Positions 19,217 through 28,800 of a stretch of DNA of 64,000 nucleotides are shown piece by piece. The stretch lies in contig FUZS01000012.1 in assembly GCA_900167215.1 (NCBI GenBank), positions 40,079-104,078 of the forward strand. Reading direction: 5' to 3'. The DNA is from [Eubacterium] yurii (GTDB taxonomy: Bacteria; Bacillota; Clostridia; Peptostreptococcales; Filifactoraceae). The position numbers were made by a program, and so were the translations under genes. Position 1 is the stretch's first letter. The number at the start of each line of letters is the position of its first letter. The notes under the pieces are model-generated. The model saw only the letters and a list, made by a program, of their open reading frames with translations. It was not told where the DNA came from and did not search any database.

Positions 19217-20299
19217 AATAATTACAGAGCTGTTCACCTTTGCACTTAAATCTATGAGATTTCCGCTTTCAAGGCACTTTACTATAGGTCTTAGAGGGGC
19301 TGTGGCGTTTATAAACAGCACTTCTCCTTTTACACCATTGGATAACTTTACAATATTACCTACATAGTTTGCCGATACTCTCTTGATAAACTCGGTAAGG
19401 ATAGTTATATCCAGTTTTTGCATATAATCTTCTTCAAGTATCTTTACTGCCTCAAAAGGCGTATATTTTTGTCTGTAAGGTCTTTTTGATGTCAGTGCAA
19501 CAAATACATCTGACACTGCAAGTATCTTAGCCATCAAAGGTATCTGTTCTCCTGATAGAGCGTAAGGATAACCGCTGCCGTCACATCTCTCGTGATGATA
19601 TCTGACAGCATCTATTATTTCACTGTCCAGTTCATAAGGCTCAAGAATTTTTAAAGATTCTTCCACATGTTTCTTTACTTTTTCATATTCTTCATCAGTT
19701 AGACTTGAAGGTTTTTTCATTATTTCTTCATCTATCATAAACTTACCCACATCAAATAGTAGGGCTGCAAGTGAAAGATTATTGAGTTTATCTTCCGAAA
19801 GATTCATCCACTTACCTATGGTTAAGGCTATCAGTGAAACGCTGGTACAATGAACAAATGTAAGGTCATCTGAGTCTTTTATCTTTTGTAAAAGTTGGAA
19901 TATGTTTGTATTTTTGTTCAGATTGGAATTAATTGTTTCTTGAAGTATTAAGTCAAGTTTTGCCTTATCGCAATTACCTGTTATAGTAGATACTATTTCA
20001 CGTTCAAAATTGTCTACTGAGTAATTTAGCTGATTAATAAACTCAGTAATTTCAACTTTTGTATTTTCTTGATAATCATCAAGTACAACTTCTACATTAA
20101 TCTTTTTTTCTTTGACAGGAACACCATCAGAGAGAGTAAGGACTTTTATTTTTGAAATACCTTTTCTCAATAACAAGTTTTTCAGAGCACCTTCATCTGT
20201 TACCGAAAGACCTTTAGATAGAATCAAATTGCCTTTGTCGTCATAGATGTCTTCGTCTATAATCATATTAGGTAATATATCATTTACAAAAATTCTCAT
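19202..20299 (-). CDS. HD-GYP protein with one lost metal ligand
   Basis: The HD-GYP domain occupies about 145 residues after a 140-residue N-terminal region similar to that of the next gene. It keeps the first His (VHCTS), the KKHV His, the HHERCDGSGYP signature and VSDVFVALTSKRPYR. The HD dyad, normally HDxGK, reads FDVGK: the His is replaced by Phe. Cyclic-di-GMP phosphodiesterase activity is the family function but may be reduced here. The start at 20299 matches the paralog's N-terminus; a TTG at 20320 is possible. Confidence 0.82.
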   Translation of the reverse strand: MRIFVNDILPNMIIDEDIYDDKGNLILSKGLSVTDEGALKNLLLRKGISKIKVLTLSDGVPVKEKKINVEVVLDDYQENTKVEITEFINQLNYSVDNFEREIVSTITGNCDKAKLDLILQETINSNLNKNTNIFQLLQKIKDSDDLTFVHCTSVSLIALTIGKWMNLSEDKLNNLSLAALLFDVGKFMIDEEIMKKPSSLTDEEYEKVKKHVEESLKILEPYELDSEIIDAVRYHHERCDGSGYPYALSGEQIPLMAKILAVSDVFVALTSKRPYRQKYTPFEAVKILEEDYMQKLDITILTEFIKRVSANYVGNIVKLSNGVKGEVLFINATAPLRPIVKCLESGNLIDLSAKVNSSVIIDEFI

Positions 20300-20679
20300 C
20301 TTTAAATTTCCATCCTCCAAGCTAATACCAATCTATAATTTTAAAAATATTTACTTAATTTTTCGGCTTTAATTCTTCACGCTTAATCCATGTATTATAT
20401 TAGAAGATGATAAATATCTATAGATTGTCTTATACCAATAATTCTTTATACTATAGGATGTTAAAATCCGGTTTATATAATTAGAACTATAATCAGATAA
20501 GCAAACTGAAATCTGAGGTAATATAAGCAAGATTTTACAACAAACTGCAGTAATGAGGAAAAATACATTATAAAATGCAGTTAATATAAGAGGATTTGCG
20601 TGACTATTTAATTTTTTTGTATTAATAAGGTCGATTGAGCTTGGTATAAATAATGAATCAAACTCAGTCGACCTGACTT
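20300..20679. other. Intergenic between the two HD-GYP genes
   Basis: No gene is seen. It holds the terminator hairpin of the upstream minus-strand gene at 20628-20674 and probably the promoter of the downstream one. Confidence 0.6.
20628..20674 (-). terminator. Hairpin after the second HD-GYP gene
   Basis: AGGTCGATTGAG pairs with CTCAGTCGACCT (one wobble pair) 6 bases beyond the minus-strand stop codon. The following T-run is weak. Confidence 0.65.
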
Positions 20680-21696
20680 TTAGATTATTTCTATTATTTT
20701 ATTTGACTTGTACATATCACTTTGAAGGTTTATTACTCTACCGTCAGCAGTTTTGATAAATGGAAGAGAAACTTCATTTTCAGGTACAAATACTATTATA
20801 CCGCTTGTACCGTCCGACAATCTTATTGTTGAACCGATGTATTTGTTTGCTACCTTGTGTAAGAAGATATACAACATCTTAGGATCAAGCAGTCCCATAT
20901 ACTCAGCTTGCATTACTTTGAGTGCATCGAATACTGATATTTTTTCGTAAAATTCACTTTGATTAGTAAGGTTGTAGAATATTTCAGCTATAGCTATTAT
21001 TCTTGCATATAAAGGAATGATTTCACCCTTTAGTCCCATAGGACCTGAGCCGTCAACTCTTTCTCTTGTTAGTAAAGATGCTTCCAATACCTGTTTATGA
21101 ATAGTATCCTTACCTCTTATTTCAGGTTTATCCTCATAGGTTATGTCGTTTAAGATAAATATTCCGCTGAGCATAGCTGCTTCAGATAAGTGTTTTAATT
21201 CGACATCATCGAGGTTTATCCACTTGCCTATAGAGTATGAAATAAGTGAAATTTGAAGAATGTCTGAATACTTATCTGTACCTTCATTTTTAATTTTTTC
21301 TACAAGTTGGAAAATTGTCAGTATAGATTTTTCTGTTTCTTCTGCCAGATGTGCACCACGGTCAAGCTCTCTTATTTGAGCTATATCCTTAGTTTGGCTG
21401 AATTTTTCGATATCTTCTTCCAAATTTTCAACTATCTTTGAAAATTCTTCTTTAAACGCAGTTACTTCCTGTTTCACTCTTTGTGATATCTTGTCGGATT
21501 CTCTTACAGAAATGTAAGTATTATCTTCATCTTTTACTGATATAGTGTTTATGCCGTTTCTTTTAAGAACGATGGATACTAAGTCAGGGTTTTCTATCTT
21601 GAATCCTTTGTATAGCAACAAAGAACCTCTCTTACTGAAGACATCGCTATCAACTATCATGCCTCTTGCTAACTTGCTTACTGATACATCACTCAT
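20680..21696 (-). CDS. Catalytically degenerate HD-GYP-like protein
   Basis: This 338-residue paralog of the neighbouring HD-GYP protein has the same N-terminal region (SKLARGMIVDSDVFSKRGSLLLYKG) and C-terminal tail (KYIGSTIRLSDGTSGIIVFVPENEVSLPFIKT). Its metal site is gone: HDxGK is replaced by MLSGIFIL (175-182), HHExxDGSGYP by TRERVDGSGPMGL (210-221), and VaDvfdAL by IAEIFYNL. It cannot be a standard phosphodiesterase and may be a binding or scaffold protein for cyclic-di-GMP or a partner of its paralog (inference). Confidence 0.82.
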   Translation of the reverse strand: MSDVSVSKLARGMIVDSDVFSKRGSLLLYKGFKIENPDLVSIVLKRNGINTISVKDEDNTYISVRESDKISQRVKQEVTAFKEEFSKIVENLEEDIEKFSQTKDIAQIRELDRGAHLAEETEKSILTIFQLVEKIKNEGTDKYSDILQISLISYSIGKWINLDDVELKHLSEAAMLSGIFILNDITYEDKPEIRGKDTIHKQVLEASLLTRERVDGSGPMGLKGEIIPLYARIIAIAEIFYNLTNQSEFYEKISVFDALKVMQAEYMGLLDPKMLYIFLHKVANKYIGSTIRLSDGTSGIIVFVPENEVSLPFIKTADGRVINLQSDMYKSNKIIEII

Positions 21697-21858
21697 AACT
21701 TAATACACTCCTAATCAAAAATCTATATAAAAATCTACAACTTTGTAAAATATTTATCTTTTTATAAACTGACATTTGAATCTACAACTTTCCCTACAAT
21801 TATAACTTGACTTTAAGAACTAATCAATACGAAATTTGATTTTTATAGCTAAATTTTA

Positions 21859-23010
21859 TTATTTTCTCAATTTTTTCACTATTTTTATCAATTGCTGTAC
21901 CACTTTGTCAATTTCTTCAGTTGTATTGTTCTTAGAAAGAGAAAATCTTACATTTCCACTTATATAATTATCATCTATTTTCATCGCTGACAATACATGC
22001 GACTTTTCTATTGAGCCACTCATACAAGCTGATCCTATGGAACACGATGTGCCTTCCATATCAAGTAAGGTTATAAGGAGGTTTGAATCTATGTTTTTAA
22101 AGCAAAAATGGACATTATTTATAAGTCTCTGCTCCATATCACCTGTCACTATGACATCGCTTATATTATTTTGTACCTGTGTGATGAAATAATCACGAAG
22201 CTTTCTTATGTATTGCCTTTGCTCATAGTTTTTATTAACCTTTTCGCAAGCCAATCCCAAAGAAACTATTCCTGGTACATTTTGAGTACCTGCTCTTTTT
22301 CCGCTTTCCTGTTCTCCTCCATATATAAGAGGAGATATATTTATATTTTTACTTACATACAATGCACCTACACTCTTAAAAGCATGTATCTTGTGGGCAG
22401 ATATACTAAGCATATCGACTCCTATATCTTGTACATCTATATCCATCTTACCTATAGATTGTACTGCATCTGTATGGAAATATGCTCCGTTTTTATGAGA
22501 TATATCACAAGCCCTTTTGATATCTTGTATGGTGCCTACCTCATTATTTGCAGACATTATCGATACCAGTAAAGTGTCTTCATTTATCACTTTTTCCAGC
22601 ATATCCAAATCCACAAAGCCCTTGTTATCTACATCAAGATAGGTTATATTATATCCTTTAAATTCAAGATATTTGCAGGTATTTAATATTGCCTGATGTT
22701 CTATTTTGCTTGTGATTATATGCTTTTTTTCAGACTTTTCAAGCAGAGCTCTAAGAGCCCAGTTGTCAGATTCACTCCCACCTCCGCTAAAGTATATTTC
22801 ATCCGGAGAAGAGTTTATAAGCCTTGCTACAGCATCTCTTGCAATATCTATAGCATTTTTTGCAACTCTGGATTCTTTGTATATACCTGAAGGATTTCCA
22901 TAGTCAATGGAAAAATACTTTATAGCTCTTTCAAGTATGTCAATATCTACAGCTGTAGTAGCAGCATTGTCAAGATATATTCTTTTTTTCATCTCAGCAT
23001 TCATACACAT
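21859..23010 (-). CDS. iscS: Cysteine desulfurase (IscS/NifS)
   Basis: A class V PLP aminotransferase that takes sulfur from cysteine for Fe-S cluster assembly. YLDNAATT is near the N-terminus, the PLP lysine is Lys207 in SISAHKIHAFKSVGALY and the sulfur-carrying cysteine is Cys329 in SCSIGSACMSGS. It overlaps the iscR stop codon, so the two are translated together; a later start (MKKRIYLDN) is equally possible. No iscU is visible immediately downstream, where an HD-GYP gene begins after a 162-bp gap. Confidence 0.94.
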   Translation of the reverse strand: MCMNAEMKKRIYLDNAATTAVDIDILERAIKYFSIDYGNPSGIYKESRVAKNAIDIARDAVARLINSSPDEIYFSGGGSESDNWALRALLEKSEKKHIITSKIEHQAILNTCKYLEFKGYNITYLDVDNKGFVDLDMLEKVINEDTLLVSIMSANNEVGTIQDIKRACDISHKNGAYFHTDAVQSIGKMDIDVQDIGVDMLSISAHKIHAFKSVGALYVSKNINISPLIYGGEQESGKRAGTQNVPGIVSLGLACEKVNKNYEQRQYIRKLRDYFITQVQNNISDVIVTGDMEQRLINNVHFCFKNIDSNLLITLLDMEGTSCSIGSACMSGSIEKSHVLSAMKIDDNYISGNVRFSLSKNNTTEEIDKVVQQLIKIVKKLRK

Positions 23011-23444
23011 CAGTCTCTACTTTTCAACTTATGTTTTTTATAATATTCATCCACCATATCTGAAAGTGTAGTATTGTCTACTACATCATCAATGGCCTTT
23101 TTGATGTTATCCCATATCATATAGGTAGGGCATCTGTCGAGCATATCACAGTAGCCATCTTCTTCAACACATTTTGCCGGAGAGAGGTCTCCCTCAAGAG
23201 GTTTTATTACTTCACCTACAGATATTTCCTTTATATCCTTAGTAAGGAAATATCCTCCTTGAGCTCCCCTTATGCTCTTTACAATATTATTTTTTTTGAG
23301 TACCGAGAAAATCTGTTCCAAGTACAACTCGGACAATCCTGATTTTTCAGATATCATGCTTAAAGGAAGTGGCGTATTTTTGTCAGCTATTGCCAGCTCA
23401 AACACAGCCTTAAGTGCATATCTTCCCTTTGTTGATATTATCAT
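23010..23444 (-). CDS. iscR: Rrf2-family Fe-S regulator IscR
   Basis: The 144-residue winged-HTH regulator starts at 23444, where AAGGG lies 8 bases upstream of the ATG and gives the typical MIISTKGRYALKAVFELA N-terminus. Cysteines at 92, 99 and 105 (KCVEEDGYCDMLDRC) match the [2Fe-2S] ligands of IscR. It probably controls the downstream desulfurase gene in response to cluster status. It lies 37 bp after the racemase-like gene on the minus strand. Confidence 0.92.
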   Translation of the reverse strand: MIISTKGRYALKAVFELAIADKNTPLPLSMISEKSGLSELYLEQIFSVLKKNNIVKSIRGAQGGYFLTKDIKEISVGEVIKPLEGDLSPAKCVEEDGYCDMLDRCPTYMIWDNIKKAIDDVVDNTTLSDMVDEYYKKHKLKSRD

Positions 23445-23480
23445 AAAATACACCCTTCGTCTATTTTTGACAATACATAC

Positions 23481-24137
23481 TTATAATCTACGTATCATAT
23501 CGTCACTTGCGTCAATTATATTAAGTTTTGTTAGCAATTTTATTTCATTTTTTAGATATGGAAAGTGAGTACATCCAAGAATTAAGGTATCTGACTTATA
23601 TTTAGGATGATTGATATTTTCAAGATATTTTATAAATCCTTGAAGATTTAATTCGTCAATTATCTGTTTTGGAGATTTTTTTTCCTCTATGGACTCCACT
23701 ATACTCATATTTCCTATTGATATTGTGGTTACATCCTTATTATATCGGTGAATGATATTATCTATATTATAAGCTGAGACTCCATTTGCTGATAAAATTA
23801 TGATGTTTTTACAGTAGGGGGGTAAATTTTTATATGTTTCAAGTGGCGTAATTATTTCTATATTTAAATCTTTTGCCACTTTTTCATAATCTACAGATGA
23901 ACTTAGAGAATTACAATATAGGAAAATTTTTACTGCTCCAAGTTGTATAGCTCTTTTACAAGTATTATAAAACAAGTCATAGAGCTCATCTTTAGAAAAA
24001 TACTGTAGTCTTGCCTGAGTGTTACAGTCGTCAGATATGGGGAGAAATATCGCCTCATAGCCGTTTTCTATTAGCAAATCACAGCCCATCTGTGTATCGG
24101 TATTTGTGCCTGCAACGACAGCTATCTTCTTATTCAC
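23481..24137 (-). CDS. Asp/Glu racemase superfamily protein
   Basis: The 218-residue protein has two cysteines in the places used by glutamate/aspartate racemases: Cys75 in FLYCNSLSSS and Cys189 in LILGCTHFPYL, the latter the strongest family signature. It is shorter than typical MurI (about 265 residues) and starts MNKKIAVVAGTNTDTQMG rather than with the usual DSGVGG motif. Aspartate racemase or a related role is likely, and essential MurI function is unproven. Its ATG overlaps the xth stop (ATGA), showing translational coupling. Confidence 0.78.
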   Translation of the reverse strand: MNKKIAVVAGTNTDTQMGCDLLIENGYEAIFLPISDDCNTQARLQYFSKDELYDLFYNTCKRAIQLGAVKIFLYCNSLSSSVDYEKVAKDLNIEIITPLETYKNLPPYCKNIIILSANGVSAYNIDNIIHRYNKDVTTISIGNMSIVESIEEKKSPKQIIDELNLQGFIKYLENINHPKYKSDTLILGCTHFPYLKNEIKLLTKLNIIDASDDMIRRL

Positions 24138-24889
24138 AGACTTAACTCCACTGATACGGGACAGTGGTCAGAGCCAAGAACATCTTGATGTATGCTTGCA
24201 GCAGTGAGCTTTTCTTGCAATCTATCAGATACAAGGAAGTAATCAATTCTCCAACCTGTATTGTTTTTTCTGGCATTAGCTCTGTAAGACCACCACGAAT
24301 ATTCATTTTCCTTATCAGGATAGAAATATCTAAATGTATCTGTAAAGCCTGCATCAAGTAAAAGAGTGAATTTTTCCCTTTCCTCATCTGTAAATCCGGG
24401 ATTTGTACGATTTGTCTTCGGATTTTTCAAATCTATCTCCTTGTGAGCCACATTCATATCTCCACATATTATCACAGGTTTTTTAGCGTCAAGATTTTTT
24501 AAAAAGTCCCTAAATTCATCTTCCCATTCCTGTCTATAGTCCAATCTTAAAAGCTCCTGCTTTGAATTTGGAGTATAGACTGTGGAAATATAAAAGTCCG
24601 GATATTCCAAAGTTATCAATCTTCCTTCTTTATCATGCTCTTCCTTACCTAGACCGTAAAATACATTTATAGGCTCTATTTTTGTAAAGATAGCTGTGCC
24701 TGAATATCCTTTTTTTTCTGCGTAATTCCAATAGCTGTGATATCCATCCATATTCATATTTATTTGTCCTGCTTGTAATTTTATCTCTTGCAAACAGAAA
24801 AAGTCTGCATCAAATTTTTTAAATATTTCGTCAAATCCCTTTTCTCTTGCAGCTCTAAGACCATTGACATTCCACGATACAAATTTCAT
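24134..24889 (-). CDS. xth: Exodeoxyribonuclease III (AP endonuclease)
   Basis: The 251-residue base-excision repair nuclease shows MKFVSWNVNGLRA, FCLQEIKLQ with metal Glu35, CGDMNVAHKEIDL and the catalytic His242 in GSDHCPVSVEL. Length and motifs are standard for ExoIII/ExoA. It is the first gene of a minus-strand operon with the racemase-like, iscR and iscS genes. Confidence 0.96.
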   Translation of the reverse strand: MKFVSWNVNGLRAAREKGFDEIFKKFDADFFCLQEIKLQAGQINMNMDGYHSYWNYAEKKGYSGTAIFTKIEPINVFYGLGKEEHDKEGRLITLEYPDFYISTVYTPNSKQELLRLDYRQEWEDEFRDFLKNLDAKKPVIICGDMNVAHKEIDLKNPKTNRTNPGFTDEEREKFTLLLDAGFTDTFRYFYPDKENEYSWWSYRANARKNNTGWRIDYFLVSDRLQEKLTAASIHQDVLGSDHCPVSVELSL

Positions 24890-25014
24890 ATATTCTCCTA
24901 AAACTTAATAGTTATCAATATTTACATCTTTTTTAAAAAATAATAATAATACTTTTAATAAATTATCATCCGAATAATAATACCCGAAATTTTTAATTTT
25001 AGTTTTCAAATTTA

Positions 25015-25878
25015 TTATAATTTTTCATAGTTTTTGGCAAGAGTTGCAAACTCATAGATAGAAAGAGTTTCGCCTCTTCTTTTGCTGTCTATTTCGCTAA
25101 TTTCCAATAGTTTTTGGATTTTATCCTTATCTCCCAAGTCTTCATAATTTGAAAGGGAATTTAATATAGTCTTTCTCCTCTTTGAAAAACTACCTCTTAC
25201 TATCTTAAAAAATAGCTCCTCGTCATGTATTTCGACTTTTCTCTTTTCATTTACCACAAGTTTCAATACAAGTGAATCCACATTGGGCTCAGGTATAAAA
25301 GAACTCTTGGGCACCTTGCAGACTATATCTGTATCACAGTAATATTGTACAGCAATACTTAGTGAGCCATAGTTCTTTGTAGACGGAGTAGCATTCATCC
25401 TGTCAGCTACCTCTTTTTGCAACATCAGTACCATACAATCTACATTGACCTTATCTTCCAAGACTTTCATTATTATTGGAGTGGTAATGTAGTAGGGAAG
25501 ATTGGCTACAAGCTTTATTTTTTGATTGACAGATAGATTTTTCAATTCTTCGTTTATGTCAGTTTTCAAGATATCCTTATTTATTATGGTGATATTATCA
25601 TAGTCTGACAGAGTTTCATTTAAAATAGGTATTAGATTCTTGTCTATTTCTACAGCTATGACTTTTTTTGCATTTTCGCATAGTCTTTGTGTAAGAGTGC
25701 CTATACCTGTACCTATTTCTAACACCACGTCATCACTGTTTATATCAGCACTTTCTATTATTTTATCCAAGATATTTTCATTTATCAAAAAATTTTGTCC
25801 AAGTGATTTTGTCATCTTAAAGCCATATTTTTTTATGATTTCAGCTGTTATTTTTGATGACGATAGATTAAAATTCAT
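25015..25878 (-). CDS. rsmA: 16S rRNA dimethyladenosine transferase RsmA (KsgA)
   Basis: The 287-residue methyltransferase dimethylates two adjacent adenosines near the 3' end of 16S rRNA. KSLGQNFLINENILDKII, the SAM motif VVLEIGTGIGTLTQ and LVANLPYYITTPIIMK are all present, as is the PEPNVDSLVLKL segment. A GTGAGGT site precedes the ATG. It is divergent from the HAD gene across 118 bp. Confidence 0.96.
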   Translation of the reverse strand: MNFNLSSSKITAEIIKKYGFKMTKSLGQNFLINENILDKIIESADINSDDVVLEIGTGIGTLTQRLCENAKKVIAVEIDKNLIPILNETLSDYDNITIINKDILKTDINEELKNLSVNQKIKLVANLPYYITTPIIMKVLEDKVNVDCMVLMLQKEVADRMNATPSTKNYGSLSIAVQYYCDTDIVCKVPKSSFIPEPNVDSLVLKLVVNEKRKVEIHDEELFFKIVRGSFSKRRKTILNSLSNYEDLGDKDKIQKLLEISEIDSKRRGETLSIYEFATLAKNYEKL

Positions 25879-25996
25879 TTTTACCTCACAAATAATTTAT
25901 TGATTTTTGAGATACTATAATGTATACTAATCGATATTGTAACAAATTTTTGAGTAATTTTCCATAGTTTTATACAAAAAGATAGGAGGAACAGAG

Positions 25997-26818
25997 ATGA
26001 TAAGATTACTGGCTACAGACTTAGACGGCACTTTTATAGATAAAAATAAGAACATAAGCGATACAAATATAAATGCTATCAAAAAAGCTAAGGAAAACGG
26101 CGTAACTACTGCTATATGTACAGGAAGAACTATGTCGGAGATAAGATTAATACCGCAATTTGAAAAGGTATCTCCACATATAGACTATATAATCTATGAA
26201 AACGGAGCCTCTTGCAAGGACAATAGAAATGATGAAATATTATTTTCTCACAGTTTGGAAAATCATGAAATAGAATATATTTACAATTCACTCGACAAAT
26301 TTGATAAGATGTTTGAAATATATACAGGTGGTAATGTTCATTGTAATGAAGAGATGATGTTAGCTGATGAATATAAAAAATACATCTCGCCTGATTTTCA
26401 TGAATTAGTTGAAGATACCAGAGTTAAGGTGAAAAATGTAGTAGAGTTTGCCAAGGATAAGTCAGTGCAAATGGTGCTTGTTTCATTTTTAAGTCATGAA
26501 AAATCTGCGAAGGCTTATGAGATACTGCAAAAGATGGATAACTACATCACCTTTGCCGGGAAAAAAGGACTACAGATTCATAATTTGAAAGCTGACAAGG
26601 GCAAGGGCATATTAAATCTGTCAAAAAAACTCAATATCAACAAATCTGCTGTAATGGCAATAGGTGACAGCCACAACGACCTGCCTATGAGAGAGGCTAC
26701 AGATAAGCTGATAGCAATGGATAATGCTACAAGCAGTCTTAAGGAAATAGCAGATTATATCACTAAAAGCAACGATGAAGACGGAGTGGCTCACGTAATA
26801 GAAAAATTTTGTCTATAA
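25997..26818 (+). CDS. Cof-type HAD phosphatase
   Basis: The 273-residue HAD hydrolase carries the nucleophile motif LLATDLDGTFID (Asp8, Asp10), TAICTGRTMSEI, a C2B cap and the metal motif MAIGDSHNDLPMREAT near the C-terminus. Members dephosphorylate sugar phosphates, pyridoxal phosphate or flavin intermediates, and the substrate cannot be read here. It follows AGGAGG and slightly overlaps the earliest possible start of the next frame. Confidence 0.92.
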   Translation: MIRLLATDLDGTFIDKNKNISDTNINAIKKAKENGVTTAICTGRTMSEIRLIPQFEKVSPHIDYIIYENGASCKDNRNDEILFSHSLENHEIEYIYNSLDKFDKMFEIYTGGNVHCNEEMMLADEYKKYISPDFHELVEDTRVKVKNVVEFAKDKSVQMVLVSFLSHEKSAKAYEILQKMDNYITFAGKKGLQIHNLKADKGKGILNLSKKLNINKSAVMAIGDSHNDLPMREATDKLIAMDNATSSLKEIADYITKSNDEDGVAHVIEKFCL

Positions 26819-26829
26819 GAGGTGTATTA

Positions 26830-27408
26830 ATGAAGATTAACCCTGTTACAAGAAATACTATGAGCAAGATGATAGCTAATGTCAGACTCAACAGCGTAAC
26901 AGATGTATCTACAGTTGGAAAGACAGAAAAGATAGATACACAAAATAATGCTATGTCTACCACTTCCGGTGAATTGATGAAAGAGCATTTCTATTATAAG
27001 TTGGAAAAAAAGGAAGACAATAGAGAAAATAAGGATAATAGAGGAAATTTTAAGGGGAAAAGCCCCCAAAAAAGTCTCTATGAAAGGTCTAAAGAGGATG
27101 ATGAAACTCTTGACTTCATAAAAAATATGCTTGAAAAATTTAACACTTCAATGGAGACTGTAAAAAGTGTGGACTTGGCAAGAAATCAAGGTGAATTTTT
27201 TAAGATAAAAAAAGTTATAGATGAAAATAGCAGATTTTTAGCTTCCATAGGTATATTTACAGATAAAGTATCGCATTTTTACATTAAAGAAGATGTATTT
27301 GTAAGCGAAATTATGAAAAATCCTCAGAAAATACCAATGTTGTTGGAGCCTTCAACAGGTGTTATAAGGAAGATATGCGACAGTTTCGGCAAATTTTTGG
27401 TGCCTTAA
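26830..27408 (+). CDS. Hypothetical protein (192 aa)
   Basis: The start at 26830 follows AAGAGGTG. The protein is hydrophilic with no signal peptide or membrane segment: residues 1-60 are Ser/Thr/Asn-rich, 60-95 highly charged (KKEDNRENKDNR), and the C-terminal 100 residues look helical (LDFIKNMLEKFNTSMETVKS). I do not recognise a family. It begins 11 bp after the HAD gene, so the two may be co-transcribed. A MITE copy follows directly. Confidence 0.65.
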   Translation: MKINPVTRNTMSKMIANVRLNSVTDVSTVGKTEKIDTQNNAMSTTSGELMKEHFYYKLEKKEDNRENKDNRGNFKGKSPQKSLYERSKEDDETLDFIKNMLEKFNTSMETVKSVDLARNQGEFFKIKKVIDENSRFLASIGIFTDKVSHFYIKEDVFVSEIMKNPQKIPMLLEPSTGVIRKICDSFGKFLVP

Positions 27409-27419
27409 TATAAAAGTAA

Positions 27420-27541
27420 TACTAAATCTTAAGAAAATGATGGATAAAATATTTTCAGAAATTTTTAATAAAGCATAGACTTTTTAAAGTAAATGTTTAA
27501 TGACTTATCCATAGATTAATCAGATATAGTCAATATAAGTA
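27420..27541 (+). repeat. MITE family A copy (about 122 bp)
   Basis: Begins TACTAAATCTTAAGAAAATG and ends with TTATCCATAGATTAATCAG plus a TA-rich end. It shares the termini and the TCCATAG segment of the 132-bp family but is diverged inside. Confidence 0.65.
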
Positions 27542-27588
27542 TTAAATGCTCTATATCAAATACAAATTCAATTTAGCGGTGGTGAGGT

Positions 27589-28743
27589 ATGCAAGTTTCA
27601 GCTATTATTTGTGAATACAATCCATTTCACACAGGGCATAAGTATCAAATCGACAGTATTAGAGAAAATATTGAAGATGTAGCTATAGTATGTGTGATGA
27701 GCGGAGACTTTGTCCAACGTGGAGATGTAGCTATAATCGACAAGCATACAAGGGCAAAGATAGCTGTTGAAAACGGAGCTGACTTGGTATTGCAACTCCC
27801 CGCTTTTTTTTCCACTCAGGTGGCAGAAATATTTGCAAGAGGCGGTGTTTCTCTTATTAACTCACTTGGCTGCATTGACTTTCTATGCTTTGGCAGTGAG
27901 AGTGGAGATATAGAAAAACTCTACGAAAGGGCAAATTCAGATACAGATAAAGAGATTTTAAGACAAAGCCTTAAAGCAGGAAATTCATTTGCTTCATCAT
28001 ACTTTACAAGTGAAAGCATGATAAATATGTCAAACGACATACTGGCAACAGAATATATTAGAGCCTTGCAAGGCGTTAAGTCTGATATAAGACCATATGC
28101 AATAAAAAGGCAGGGAGCAAATTATAACGATAAAGCCTTAAATGAAAATTTTTCATCAGCAACTGCAATAAGAGAAAGTTTAAAAAAAGGTGATATTTCA
28201 AAGATAGAGTCATTTATACCAAGTGGGGCTAAGAATTACTTTGATATTATCAAATTTGATGAAGATTTTTTTGAGCTTATAAAATATGCTATACTATCAA
28301 AAAAGGATAGACTGGGAGAGGTTTTTGAAATAGGTGAGGGACTTGAAAATAGGATATTATCTAAGATTGAAGAATCTAAAGATATGGAAGATTTGATAAA
28401 AAACATCAAGTCAAAGCGATATACCTATACAAGGATAAGGAGAATACTGTTCAACATCTTACTTGACATCAAAAAAACCGATATAGAAGAAATAAAGAGA
28501 AGGAATTTTTACCTTCCATATGTTAGGGTGCTTGCATTTAACAATAGAGGGAGGGAAGTTCTAAAAGAGATTAAGAAAATAGGAAATATTAAGATAATAA
28601 ATAAGGTAGCGAATCATAGTGTACAAGAGCCTTATGAAAAGATGCTATTTGAAAAAGACATCTTAGCCACAAAAATCTACAATATATCAAAAAAATCAAG
28701 ATATAGTGATGATTATAGGGCTACACCGATATATGTGAAGTAA
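27589..28743 (+). CDS. tmcAL: tRNA(Met) cytidine acetate ligase TmcAL
   Basis: The 384-residue protein (formerly YlbM family) forms N4-acetylcytidine at the wobble base of elongator tRNA-Met using acetate and ATP. The nucleotidyltransferase-like start AIICEYNPFHTGHKYQI includes the HxGH motif, followed by MSGDFVQRGDVAIIDKHTRAKIAVENGADLVLQLP, a family hallmark. GGTGAGGT precedes the start. It stands alone with a clear terminator. Confidence 0.93.
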   Translation: MQVSAIICEYNPFHTGHKYQIDSIRENIEDVAIVCVMSGDFVQRGDVAIIDKHTRAKIAVENGADLVLQLPAFFSTQVAEIFARGGVSLINSLGCIDFLCFGSESGDIEKLYERANSDTDKEILRQSLKAGNSFASSYFTSESMINMSNDILATEYIRALQGVKSDIRPYAIKRQGANYNDKALNENFSSATAIRESLKKGDISKIESFIPSGAKNYFDIIKFDEDFFELIKYAILSKKDRLGEVFEIGEGLENRILSKIEESKDMEDLIKNIKSKRYTYTRIRRILFNILLDIKKTDIEEIKRRNFYLPYVRVLAFNNRGREVLKEIKKIGNIKIINKVANHSVQEPYEKMLFEKDILATKIYNISKKSRYSDDYRATPIYVK

Positions 28744-28755
28744 TAAAAATATTAC

Positions 28756-28800
28756 AAAGTCTTATATTTTGTTTTTACATTATATAAGACTTTATTTTTA
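28756..28800 (+). terminator. Intrinsic terminator of tmcAL
   Basis: AAAGTCTTATAT (28756-28767) pairs exactly with ATATAAGACTTT (28782-28793), followed by ATTTTTA. Confidence 0.85.

Noticed and set aside
22108..22572. Plus-strand frame opposite iscS
   Set aside because: Antisense to conserved cysteine-desulfurase codons; composition is typical of a shadow frame.
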